From NCBI GenBank assembly GCA_051453625.1, contig JBOZIK010000001.1, positions 123,744,169 to 123,770,464 of the forward strand: a stretch of DNA of 26,296 nucleotides, read 5' to 3'. The first letter of the stretch is position 1; the number at the start of each line of letters is the position of its first letter. The notes below the pieces were generated by a model. That model saw nothing but the letters and a program-made list of their open reading frames with translations. It made no database searches and had not been told where the DNA came from. This document shows, in pieces, positions 1 through 7,560 of this stretch. The position numbers were made by a program, and so were the translations under genes. Source of the stretch: Welwitschia mirabilis (taxonomy: Eukaryota > Gnetophyta > Gnetopsida > Welwitschiales).

Positions 1-27
1 GACTAAGCGCCCAGACGGCGTTTAGTC
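1..27. repeat. GC-rich short inverted repeat (hairpin) at the window edge
   Basis: An 11-nt arm GACTAAGCGCC is followed by the loop CAGAC and the arm GGCGTTTAGTC. The arms pair at 10 of 11 positions, with one G-T type mismatch. The block is far more GC-rich than the surrounding DNA. Similar GC-rich CTAAGCGCC-type repeats are common in plant genomes, but I cannot assign a family because the repeat may continue beyond the window start. Confidence 0.45.
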
Positions 28-59
28 GCCGCCAAATGAAACACTGGTATTTTCCAATG

Positions 60-420
60 TAATGAAACTTCTCATCAGTGTGTTTAGATTTGTATTTATG
101 GATTGGATTCATTATTAACTTTATTACACATTGATTACAACATAGACTAGAATTGGGGTTGCCACATCTGCTTCATATTAATTAGGACTTTGTGTAGACA
201 CTTGATCTTTTTAGCAATATCTATAATATATTCTAATTCCATAAGATATAGTGTAATTACTCCTAGTTTGTGGCTATACCATGACATTGGATTTCCTGAA
301 TGAAGAATTAGGAATTGAAAGTTGAGACATAGTGGCCTTGTCTTCTTTCCAATGCACTTCAACGTATGCTTTCATGGATTCCTGGGAGCAACATTGAAAA
401 TGCAAGCATGAATCTCAAGT
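60..420 (-). pseudogene. Copia B: decayed RNase H fragment
   Basis: The minus-strand translation keeps the skeleton of the Ty1/copia RNase H domain. A stretch reading GNPMSWYSHK followed by LMELEYI matches the family pattern 'G-x-I-S-W-x-S-K ... S-T-x-E-A-E-Y-I', and a less clear 'KKTRPLCLNFQFLILHSG' stands where 'DRRSTSGYVFLLGSG' normally lies. Key acidic residues and the usual STTEAEY are altered and stops flank the frame, so this is dead sequence. It ends just left of copia A, whose other side (6842 onward) carries RT from the same strand. I infer that both belong to one old element split by copia A. What is seen is the motif skeleton; single parentage is inference. Confidence 0.55.
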
Positions 421-504
421 GTTCTTAAAATGTCTTATGTTACAATCCACACATGAAAGAAACAAATTTTTTTTGCTCTTGTTTCTGAGCACATTTTTAC
501 CCTC

Positions 505-509
505 ATAGA
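505..509. repeat. Target-site duplication ATAGA (left copy)
   Basis: The five bases ATAGA directly precede the TGTTACG terminus of copia A. The same five bases directly follow the other terminus at 6837-6841. A perfect 5-bp duplication is what a copia integrase leaves, so both ends of the insertion are fixed to the base. Confidence 0.85.
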
Positions 510-890
510 TGTTACGAAATACCCAAAGACAAAGGTATTAAACAATGCAACAAGAGAAAATAGAGACACAATGATTTACGTGGAAAACCCCAATGAGGGA
601 AAAAACCATGGGAAAACAATGTAGAGTTCTATTATCTTCTCGAAAATTACAAGTTAAGAACAGGTTGTAAGACAACAATAGGCTTTAGGCAAGGGTGTCT
701 CTCAGAACTCTATAAATCAAACAACCCTCATGCCACCATTAAATAGGCCGAGGGTTATAGCCAATTAGGGCTATAAGCTAAAACCCTAAATAGGGTATCA
801 CCCTTCTCTTGACACATGCACCCCCAAAGACGATTTTTAAATAGAAACCTCTTTTTACAAAAATAATAAATTTGGCTTCAGATATTAACA
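510..890 (-). repeat. Copia A 3' LTR
   Basis: This 381-bp repeat starts (plus strand) TGTTACGAAATAC and ends GGCTTCAGATATTAACA. It matches 6430-6836 along its length, including the block GATTTACGTGGAAAACCCC at about 573-591 that recurs in the LTR at 25876-26270. It carries an extra ~36 bp near 608-645 that the partner lacks, and lacks ~45 bp present near the outer end of the partner. Confidence 0.88.
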
Positions 891-903
891 TTCTTCCACT
901 TGA
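891..903 (-). other. Copia A polypurine tract
   Basis: Read on the minus strand, CAAGTGGAAGAA abuts the 3' LTR terminus TGTTAATATC. This purine-rich run is the plus-strand DNA primer site. The same arrangement occurs at 14032-14043 and 26271-26282 beside the other copia LTRs. Confidence 0.75.
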
Positions 904-959
904 AGACAAATTTAGCAGATCTTCAAGTGCAACTCCAAAGATGCATTGCTTTCTAAGCT

Positions 960-1440
960 TGCTCAGATCACGTGTTTAGGTGTATGTTATGACAACACCG
1001 TTGATGTTTATCTCTAGTAATAGTCTTGGTCAGGAAATCTACGAGATTTGCCTGCATGTGGATTTTGTGAACATTCAACTTCTCCTTCTCTAATGCTTCC
1101 CTGATGAAGTGATACCTTACACTAATGTGCTTTGTCCACACATGGTCAACAACATTATTTTCCAAATGAATGGCACTCTGACTATTCAAATAAATCAAAT
1201 AATACTGTTGTTTCAATTCAAACCAATCAAGTAAATGTCTTAGCTAGATCATTTCTTTGGTTGCCTCTATTATAGGTATGTATTCTGCTTCTGTAGTTGA
1301 CAAAGCGATGTCTCTTTGCAAATGAGACATCTAGCTAACAGGACTACTTGCCATGAAGAAAACATAACCAGAAGTGGACTATCTTGTATCTTTACACGGA
1401 GCATAACTAGTATCCACAGAACCAACAATGTCCAAGCCTA
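960..1440 (-). pseudogene. Copia A RNase H domain (broken)
   Basis: The minus strand encodes copia RNase H. From upstream to downstream I see VGSVDTSYAPCKDTR, then STSGYVFFMASSPVS, then ALSTTEAEYIPIIEATKE, then LNSQSAIHLENN, then the C-terminal RTKHID-like stretch TKHISVRYHFIREALE and VDFLTKTITRDKH. Stops fall after CKDTR, between SPVS and MSHL, and near KEMI, so it cannot be read through. The DEAEY-type signature is intact but the frame is not. It lies just upstream of the polypurine tract, its normal place. Confidence 0.85.
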
Positions 1441-1701
1441 TATGATCAAAACTCAGGCAGAAATTTTGTATACCTTTCAAGTAGCGAAAGATTCATTTTA
1501 CAGCTTACTAATGCTTTNNNNNNNNNNNNNNNNNNNNNNNNNNNNNNNNNNNNNNNNNNNNNNNNNNNNNNNNNNNNNNNNNNNNNNNNNNNNNNNNNNN
1601 NNNNNNNNNNNNNNNNNAATCCTATATGATCAAAACTCAGGCAGAAATTTTGTATACCTTTCAAGTAGCGCAAGATTCATTTTACAGCTTCCTAATGCTT
1701 T
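1437..1701. other. Assembly gap of 100 N with duplicated flanks
   Basis: N fills 1518-1617. The 81 bases before it (1437-1517) are repeated after it (1621-1701) with two mismatches. This looks like two overlapping contig ends that were scaffolded instead of merged. 100 is a usual placeholder length for an unknown gap. In copia A the duplicated segment encodes the end of RT, so the real element carries it once. Confidence 0.8.
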
Positions 1702-3200
1702 GGGCTAGGGTTGCTCATAAAACGTGAGATAACTCCCACTACATATGAAATATCCGGTCTTGTGCAGACCATAGCATACATTAAGCTTCCAACAATTGAA
1801 GTATAAGGAACAACTTCCATTCTTTCATGTTCCTTTTCTATTTTTGGGCAANNNNNNNNNNNNNNNNNNNNNNNNNNNNNNNNNNNNNNNNNNNNNNNNN
1901 NNNNNNNNNNNNNNNNNNNNNNNNNNNNNNNNNNNNNNNNNNNNNNNNNNNNNNNNNNNNNNNNNNNNNNNNNNNNNNNNNNNNNNNNNNNNNNNNNNNN
2001 NNNNNNNNNNNNNNNNNNNNNNNNNNNNNNNNNNNNNNNNNNNNNNNNNNNNNNNNNNNNNNNNNNNNNNNNNNNNNNNNNNNNNNNNNNNNNNNNNNNN
2101 NNNNNNNNNNNNNNNNNNNNNNNNNNNNNNNNNNNNNNNNNNNNNNNNNNNNNNNNNNNNNNNNNNNNNNNNNNNNNNNNNNNNNNNNNNNNNNNNNNNN
2201 NNNNNNNNNNNNNNNNNNNNNNNNNNNNNNNNNNNNNNNNNNNNNNNNNNNNNNNNNNNNNNNNNNNNNNNNNNNNNNNNNNNNNNNNNNNNNNNNNNNN
2301 NNCCACTACATATGAAAGATCCGGTCTTGTGCAGACCATAGCATACATTAAGCTTCCAACAACTGAAGTATAAGGAACAACTTCCATTCTTTCATGTTCC
2401 TTTTCTATTTTTGGGCAATCCTCTATAGACAATTGAAAGTGACTTGCTAACAGTGTTTCAACCAATTTACAGTCAACAATGTTAAAGCATTTTAATACTT
2501 TGCCAATGTAATCAGATTGACTAAGCCATAATTTTCCACAGGATCTCTCCCTAGAAATTTTCATTCTATGAATCTGTTTTGCAAGACTCTGGTCCTTGGT
2601 TGTAAAGCATTTTTCCATCTCCTTTTTTAGGTTCTTAGTTTTTTGGATGTCATTTTCAGCAACAAGCATATCATCAACATACAACAATAAAATAACAATC
2701 TTACCAGAAGCTTGTCCACGGAGATAAATATAGTGATCTACATCACTCCTCTTATTTTTGTTCTGGCATAAATGCTATCAAATTTTTATACCATTGTCTC
2801 AGTGCTTGTTTCAGGGCATACAAACTTCTGTTCAACCTACAGATTAAGTTCTTCTCTCTGGTTTCAAAACCTTAAGGCAATTCATATAAATCTCTTCTTC
2901 AAGATCACCATGCAAAAAGGCAGTCTTAATATCCAACTGTTCTAATTCAAGATTCAAGATAGCAACAATGAACAAAATAACATGAATAGAAGAATGCTTT
3001 ACTCTTGGAAATTTTTTTTTAGTAAAATCAATACCTAGTTTCTATCCAAAACCCTTTACAACCAGTCTTACTCTATAATGTTCTTTTCCATTTGCCTCTT
3101 CGTTTATCCTGAAGACCCATTTGTTGGACAAGGCACGTTTCGTAGCTGGCAAGGGAACCACATCCCATGTATCGTTATGCATTAAAGCATCCAAATCGTC
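1618..3200 (-). pseudogene. Copia A reverse transcriptase (broken)
   Basis: The minus strand carries copia RT. The N-terminal part reads NDTWDVVPLPATKRALSNKW, followed by the palm motif LDIKTAFLHGDLEEEIYM at about 2883-2936 and the catalytic YVDDM at about 2667-2684. After these come SQSDYIGKVLKCFNIVDCK and VVGSLMYAMVCTRPD-type sequence, then MSNPSPKHWEAVKRVMRYLK. Stops and a frameshift separate the palm motif from YVDD (about 2700-2880). The catalytic aspartates remain, but the reading frame is lost. A 451-N gap (1852-2302) cuts the domain. Confidence 0.88.
1736..2418. other. Assembly gap of 451 N with duplicated flanks
   Basis: N fills 1852-2302. The 116 bases before it (1736-1851) recur after it (2303-2418) with two mismatches (AAATATCC/AAAGATCC and CAATTGAAG/CAACTGAAG). 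Both copies encode the same RT segment (VGSLMYAMVCTRPD), so one copy is artefactual and the estimated gap length is probably wrong. Confidence 0.8.
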
Positions 3201-3329
3201 TTTCATTGCAGCATTCTACTTCTCTGAGTCAGGTGAAGAAACAACTACCTGATATGTTTCAGGTTCTCCTTTATCAATGTACAGAATATAATGCAATTTA
3301 ACAAGTGCTTTATTGGGATGGGCAGACCT

Positions 3330-4330
3330 TCTTACCCAATGTGCAAGAGTATGACGCTCTCTTTCATCTTCACCTTCTGAAAAATCAGGTTGCTATAGCT
3401 TAGGTGGATTGTTTTCATCTTCATCATCCTAATTAGTAGGAGGGTTACTTGTTTTGCTATCATTGTCATGATCTGAAATTTTAAAAGGCTTTTCCAAAGT
3501 GCTAGAGTCAGGAATTCCCTCATTCTGGTTCTCTTCTATTGATTTGTAAAATATTTGCTGTTCAGAAAAGATCATATCACTTGATCTGATCACCTTCTTG
3601 CCCACTGGATCCCATAACTCGTAACCAAGGTTGTCTCCTTCATAACTTAGAAAAACACACCTGCCTGCACGACCATCTAGTTTTGCTGTATTTTGTTGAT
3701 GCACATATGCTTCATAGCCGGACACCTTCAACTAAGAGAAAGATGTCTTCTTTCCATTCCAAATGGACCCTGGAATTTCACCCTGAAGAGTTAGATACAA
3801 TGACCTGTTTAGAAGATATGCAGCTGTGTTGGTTGCTTTAGTCTAAAGACATTTTGGAACTCCAAATTGTTGCAACATTGAATAGAACTTTTCTAAAATA
3901 ATCGTATTGTATCTTTCAACCACTTCATTACTCTAAGATGTATATAGAGGTGTCTTTGTGTGGACAATTCCGTTATCTGTTACCAAATGTTTAATTTTAC
4001 AACTTAATTCATTTTCAACTCTAGCTTTAACTTGTTTGAAAACATCAAAGACTCTATCTTTTGGTGGAATTAGAAACAACCAAGTTTTTTTGACTAAGCT
4101 CATCAATAAACGTAAAAAAATACGATGCTCCACCAAAGGATGTAACTGTTATAGGCCCAACAACATTGAAGTAAACGAAATCTAATTTTTTAGTGTTTTT
4201 ATTTTTAGAAATGGATTTCTTAAAGTTTACATGTTTTGCTTTTGCGCCAGTATACTCCTTATAGAAATCCAAAGAAATGGAGTTAAACTTTGGAAGCAAG
4301 TTTTCAGAACTCAAAACCTTCATGTCTGTT
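3330..4330 (-). pseudogene. Copia A integrase (broken)
   Basis: The minus strand encodes, in order, a GAG-pre-integrase/zinc region (KVLSSENLLPKFNS, then LDFYKEYTGAKAKHVNF), the catalytic core start (LDFVYFNVVGPITV, FFTFIDELSQKN), TDNGIVHTK at about 3960-3990, NEVVERYN near 3915, AAYLLNRS, and the C-terminal stretch AYVHQQNTAKLDGRAG, FLSYEGDNLGYELWDP, VIRSSDMIFSEQ. The two zinc-binding cysteines expected in 'CxxC..GK' are tyrosines here (FYKEYTGAK), and the first catalytic Asp position (HSDVxGP) is Asn. The second Asp and the Glu remain. Stops and frame changes divide it into at least three pieces. Confidence 0.87.
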
Positions 4331-4800
4331 TTACTAAGATGTCCAAGTCTCTTATGTTAAAGAGACACATCCTCATAACCAGCATTTGCAACACTGTACT
4401 TCACCACATCGGTATGTAAAGTGTACAAGGTTCCTTCTTTCTGTTCTCGTGCTAGTGCCATGACACTTTTCATTACCTTCCAGCCACCTACGCCAAAGAA
4501 GATTGAATAGCTAACAACATTTAATTGACCTATTGAGATCAAGTTTTTAGCAAGTTGAGGCACATGTCTAACATCCTGAAGAAATAGTTTTCTGCCATCA
4601 CATCCTTGCAGCATTACAGACTCAATTCCTTTGATCTCACAACGTCGATCATCCCTCAAATATGCATATTTCTCTGAAACTTTGTTATATGAAGAAAACA
4701 TCGAAACATCTGGTAGACTTAAAAAGAAGCACTCGAATGTAGGATCCAAATATTAGAGAAATAGTATTGGGAAACATTTATGTCTTGTGCGTCTAGAATC
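4331..4800 (-). pseudogene. Copia A protease / GAG-pre-integrase segment (broken)
   Basis: The minus strand reads SNIWILHSSASF near 4719-4755, the position of the aspartic protease active site. In copia elements it is normally WxxDSGAS, so the catalytic Asp is His and the Gly is Ser here. A stop follows at once. In another frame the sequence resumes with YNKVSEKYAYLRDD, LQGCDGRKLFLQDVRHVPQL, AKNLISIGQL and REQKEGTLYTL, which are typical of the protease C-terminus and the link to integrase. The protease is therefore inactivated twice, by active-site change and by frameshift. Confidence 0.82.
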
Positions 4801-4869
4801 AACACAACATTAATATCTCCTTTTGCATTAAACCTTTGTCCTCCTTCTCTGTTTTGCTGGTTTTCTCTT

Positions 4870-5384
4870 NNNNNNNNNNNNNNNNNNNNNNNNNNNNNNN
4901 NNNNNNNNNNNNNNNNNNNNNNNNNNNNNNNNNNNNNNNNNNNNNNNNNNNNNNNNNNNNNNNNNNNNNNNNNNNNNNNNNNNNNNNNNNNNNNNNNNNN
5001 NNNNNNNNNNNNNNNNNNNNNNNNNNNNNNNNNNNNNNNNNNNNNNNNNNNNNNNNNNNNNNNNNNNNNNNNNNNNNNNNNNNNNNNNNNNNNNNNNNNN
5101 NNNNNNNNNNNNNNNNNNNNNNNNNNNNNNNNNNNNNNNNNNNNNNNNNNNNNNNNNNNNNNNNNNNNNNNNNNNNNNNNNNNNNNNNNNNNNNNNNNNN
5201 NNNNNNNNNNNNNNNNNNNNNNNNNNNNNNNNNNNNNNNNNNNNNNNNNNNNNNNNNNNNNNNNNNNNNNNNNNNNNNNNNNNNNNNNNNNNNNNNNNNN
5301 NNNNNNNNNNNNNNNNNNNNNNNNNNNNNNNNNNNNNNNNNNNNNNNNNNNNNNNNNNNNNNNNNNNNNNNNNNNNNNNNNNNN
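4870..5384. other. Assembly gap of 515 N
   Basis: N fills 4870-5384 inside copia A gag, about where the CCHC zinc knuckle would be. Unlike the gaps at 1518 and 1852, the two flanks do not look duplicated. Confidence 0.95.
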
Positions 5385-6080
5385 ATCTTCCTCTACTCTT
5401 GCTCTGCCAACATCCTCCTTCTCTAGTTTGAGAATGTCCTCTATGAATAACAAGGGCTTCTCGAATAGACTCAACAATCCTAGTTTTGTATGCATCCAAA
5501 AAGCTTTGAAATGACGGTGTTCAGATGCGACATAGTATTTGAGGCAATCATTAGGATAGTGTGAGCAGTCTCCTAAGAATCAAACAAGAAATTGAGAACC
5601 AAAATTACTTTCAGGTTCTCTTCAAATGTTACCCTTAGGTCGTCCAGTCATGTGAACAACCTGTTCACCTTGTTCAGGTGTGCTTGCAATGATGCACTTT
5701 CTTTCATCTTTAATTTGAAGACCTTGTTGACAGTATAAGACTGGTTTATGCTAGTGGGCTAATGATACATGTGCATCAAAATTTACCACAGTTTGGCTAT
5801 TGTAGAAATCTTGCTATAGGCTCGAAGAATCCCATTGCCAAGGCATAATCGAATCAACGAAATTGCCTTTTTGTCAAATTTCTTCTATTCTTCATTTGGG
5901 TACTTCTTTAGCCATTCTGCATCAGATAGTTTAGATGCTGCCTTCCCATTTGCTTCCAGTTTTAGGATAATATCACATTCTTTTGGGCAAAGGATGGCTT
6001 ATATCAAAATCTTCCATATGCCTTAGTTCTCAGCTCCAACTGGTTAGTTGATAGCTTGCAAACACTCCATAGTCATTTCA
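5385..6080 (-). pseudogene. Copia A gag (broken)
   Basis: Minus-strand reading gives recognisable copia gag (UBN2/retrotran_gag type): ANGKAASKLSDAEWLKKYP, KKFDKKAISLIRLCLGN, INQSYTVNKVFKLKMKESAS, LQAHLNKVNRLFT, LDDLRVTFEENLKVILVLNF and then ISKLFGCIQN. This follows the usual order: tryptophan-rich start, 'L-x-x-x-K-M-x-E..S-V-x-x-H-L-N-x-F', then 'L-P-x-S-F'. Stops interrupt it at several points, and the 515-N gap removes the C-terminal part. It lies between the primer site at 6416 and protease at about 4800, as expected. Confidence 0.75.
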
Positions 6081-6415
6081 CTGTACGACTGTACGGATTG
6101 ATTATACAGATGCCAAATGCTTCACTTTGGTTGCTTTACTCTGCTTCGCTTGCAAGCCTTACAGATGCCAAGCTTATTGCCAAAGCGTGTGAGCTCCAAA
6201 ATCTAGTGCTTTAATGCCAATTGTTGGGCCCCTTACCATCACACCAAAAGCTATGACTTTTCGTAGAAAGTAGAGCTCTTTATAGTTACCCACTTGTTGG
6301 GCTAGGGATGGGGAGCGTATACCCAACAATCTGCCCCTCTATCCACATTTCAAGTGCTCACATGAATTGGGAAACCACTAGGGAGACCTGAACCTGAAAC
6401 CAGCCAATAACCATG

Positions 6416-6427
6416 GCTTTGATACCA
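6416..6427 (-). other. Copia A primer binding site (tRNA-iMet)
   Basis: On the minus strand, TGGTATCAAAGC begins two bases after the 5' LTR terminus ...CATAACA. It matches the plant initiator-Met tRNA 3' complement TGGTATCAGAGC at 11 of 12 positions. This fixes the transcription direction of the element as right to left. Confidence 0.85.
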
Positions 6428-6429
6428 AG

Positions 6430-6836
6430 TGTTATGAAATACACAACAACAAAGTGATTAAACAATGCAGCAAAAGAAAATAGAGATACAACGATTTACG
6501 TGGAAAACCCTAATGAGGGGAAAATCAGAAATTACAAGCCAAGAATAGGCTTCAAGCCAATAATAGGCTATAGGCAAGGCCGCCTCTCAAAATTCTATAA
6601 ATTAAAAAACCCTCATACCACCTTTAAGTAGGCTAAGGGTTATAGCTAATTAAGGCTAAAGCCAAAACTCTATAAAGGATACCATGCCTCTCTTGACAGA
6701 TGTCCCTTCTCTACCTAACACTCGCAAGGATGGTTTTGAAACAAAAACCTCCTTTTACAATATTAAAGTGGGGCTAATGTAAAAGTATAACGTTAGGGAC
6801 ATTACAAAGGAATAAATTTGGCTTCACATATCAACA
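6430..6836 (-). repeat. Copia A 5' LTR
   Basis: This 407-bp repeat starts (plus strand) TGTTATGAAATACACAAC and ends CTTCACATATCAACA. It pairs with 510-890. It includes the shared block around 6492-6510 (GATTTACGTGGAAAACCCT) and about 45 bp near 6769-6812 that is missing from the other LTR. Confidence 0.88.
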
Positions 6837-6841
6837 ATAGA
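6837..6841. repeat. Target-site duplication ATAGA (right copy)
   Basis: The right copy of the 5-bp duplication flanks copia A and is identical to 505-509. Confidence 0.85.
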
Positions 6842-7228
6842 CGTTTCTTTAAATGATAAACAAGATGAAGTTATTGCTACTTATATTCCTCAAGGTAGTC
6901 TAGGGTCATCTCCTCCTCTAATTTATGGTGTAAGAAATCTATTTTGATGTCCAACTATTCTTTTCCTAAATCCAAGCAAGATAAAACTAGATGTACTCGA
7001 TGTACACACAAGAATTAAAAAAAAGGAGGGGGGGGAGGGAAAAAAGAAAGATGTCTAACTATAGAAGAAAAAGATTTCTTTAAGATAATACCTTCTTTTA
7101 ACAAAAATCAATCTTCAAGTTTCTCTTGATTTGCCTTAGCTTTAATCTAAATAGTTAACTGCTTTTGAGTGTTTTATGTCCTTTAAGTTCTACTAGCTCC
7201 CACATTTTACTTTGTTCAAGGTAGCTCT
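6842..7228 (-). pseudogene. Copia B: N-terminal reverse transcriptase fragment
   Basis: On the minus strand this reads LEQSKMWELVELKGHKTLKS near 7160-7215, the RT start pattern 'xxxNxTWELVxLPxGxKxIxxKW'. Downstream comes LDIKIDFLHHKLEEEM near 6895-6945, which is the copia palm motif 'LDVKTAFLHGxLEEEIYM' with the Ala-Phe-Leu-His-Gly core damaged. Stops and a purine tract at 7017-7051 interrupt it. On the left it ends exactly at the copia A duplication. On the right it is cut by the LTR element starting near 7229. The rest of RT (YVDD region) is missing between here and the RNase H fragment at 60-420. Confidence 0.72.
7017..7051 (+). repeat. Purine-only tract with a G-rich core
   Basis: Thirty-five consecutive purines, A8-GGAGGGGGGGGAGGG-A6-type, lie inside the copia B RT fragment. 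Simple-sequence expansion in dead coding DNA is the plain explanation. The G-rich core could fold as a quadruplex. Confidence 0.6.
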
Positions 7229-7547
7229 TCTTGGAAATGTAATGACAAAATGCCTTCCATGTGAATACAAAAGCATTCAAACCTAACTTTAAGGTTTTTT
7301 AGGAAGTTATGATCAATAACTATCATTGGGATACAAGCAGATACTCATAGTCCATTATAAGACAATAAAACCTTTTCCTAGTAGGTTCAATAATTTACAC
7401 CTATTTTTAAATGTATCACTATATCTAAGCCCAACTTAGCCTATGGCCAGACCCTATATTTTGGCCTTTCATTTCAGTAATCAATTAGTTTTGCTAATAC
7501 AATTTATCCTAATATGTCATGGGATCTCTGGCTTCTTGTTCTAGCCA
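7229..7547 (+). repeat. LARD-like element, 5' LTR
   Basis: It starts TCTTGGAAATGTAATGAC (partner: TGTTGGGAGTGTAATGAC) and ends TTCTTGTTCTAGCCA. Long matched blocks with 10448-10804 include AATGCCTTCCATG/ACATACCTTCCATG, TTCCTAGTAGGTT, ATATCTAAGCCC and TTAGCCTATGGC. The terminal dinucleotides have decayed. It lacks about 40 bp that the partner has near 10683-10725. Confidence 0.75.
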
Positions 7548-7548
7548 C

Positions 7549-7560
7549 TAGTATCACAGC
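7549..7560 (+). other. LARD-like element, primer binding site
   Basis: TAGTATCACAGC lies one base after the left LTR and matches the initiator-Met complement TGGTATCAGAGC at 10 of 12 positions. It sets the element's orientation as plus. Confidence 0.65.

Larger units (their letters stand above)
510..6836 (-). mobile_element. Copia A: near full-length Ty1/copia LTR retrotransposon
   Basis: The element reads right to left: 5' LTR (6430-6836), initiator-Met tRNA primer site, gag, protease, integrase, reverse transcriptase, RNase H, polypurine tract, 3' LTR (510-890). Integrase before RT defines Ty1/copia. Termini are TGTT...AACA and a perfect ATAGA duplication flanks it. The two LTRs are clearly diverged (roughly four in five bases match by eye, with several indels of about 35-45 bp), and gag-pol has stops and frameshifts throughout, so this is an old, non-autonomous copy. 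It contains three assembly gaps, so the 6.3-kb span is only nominal. It sits inside an older copia element (copia B). Confidence 0.92.

Noticed and set aside
1796-2341. Long open frames across runs of N (also at 4780-5514, 4828-5499, 13571-13861, 14537-15136, 14558-15043)
   Set aside because: They are open only because N is not a stop. The real bases on both sides are copia or LTR sequence, or plain AT-rich DNA.
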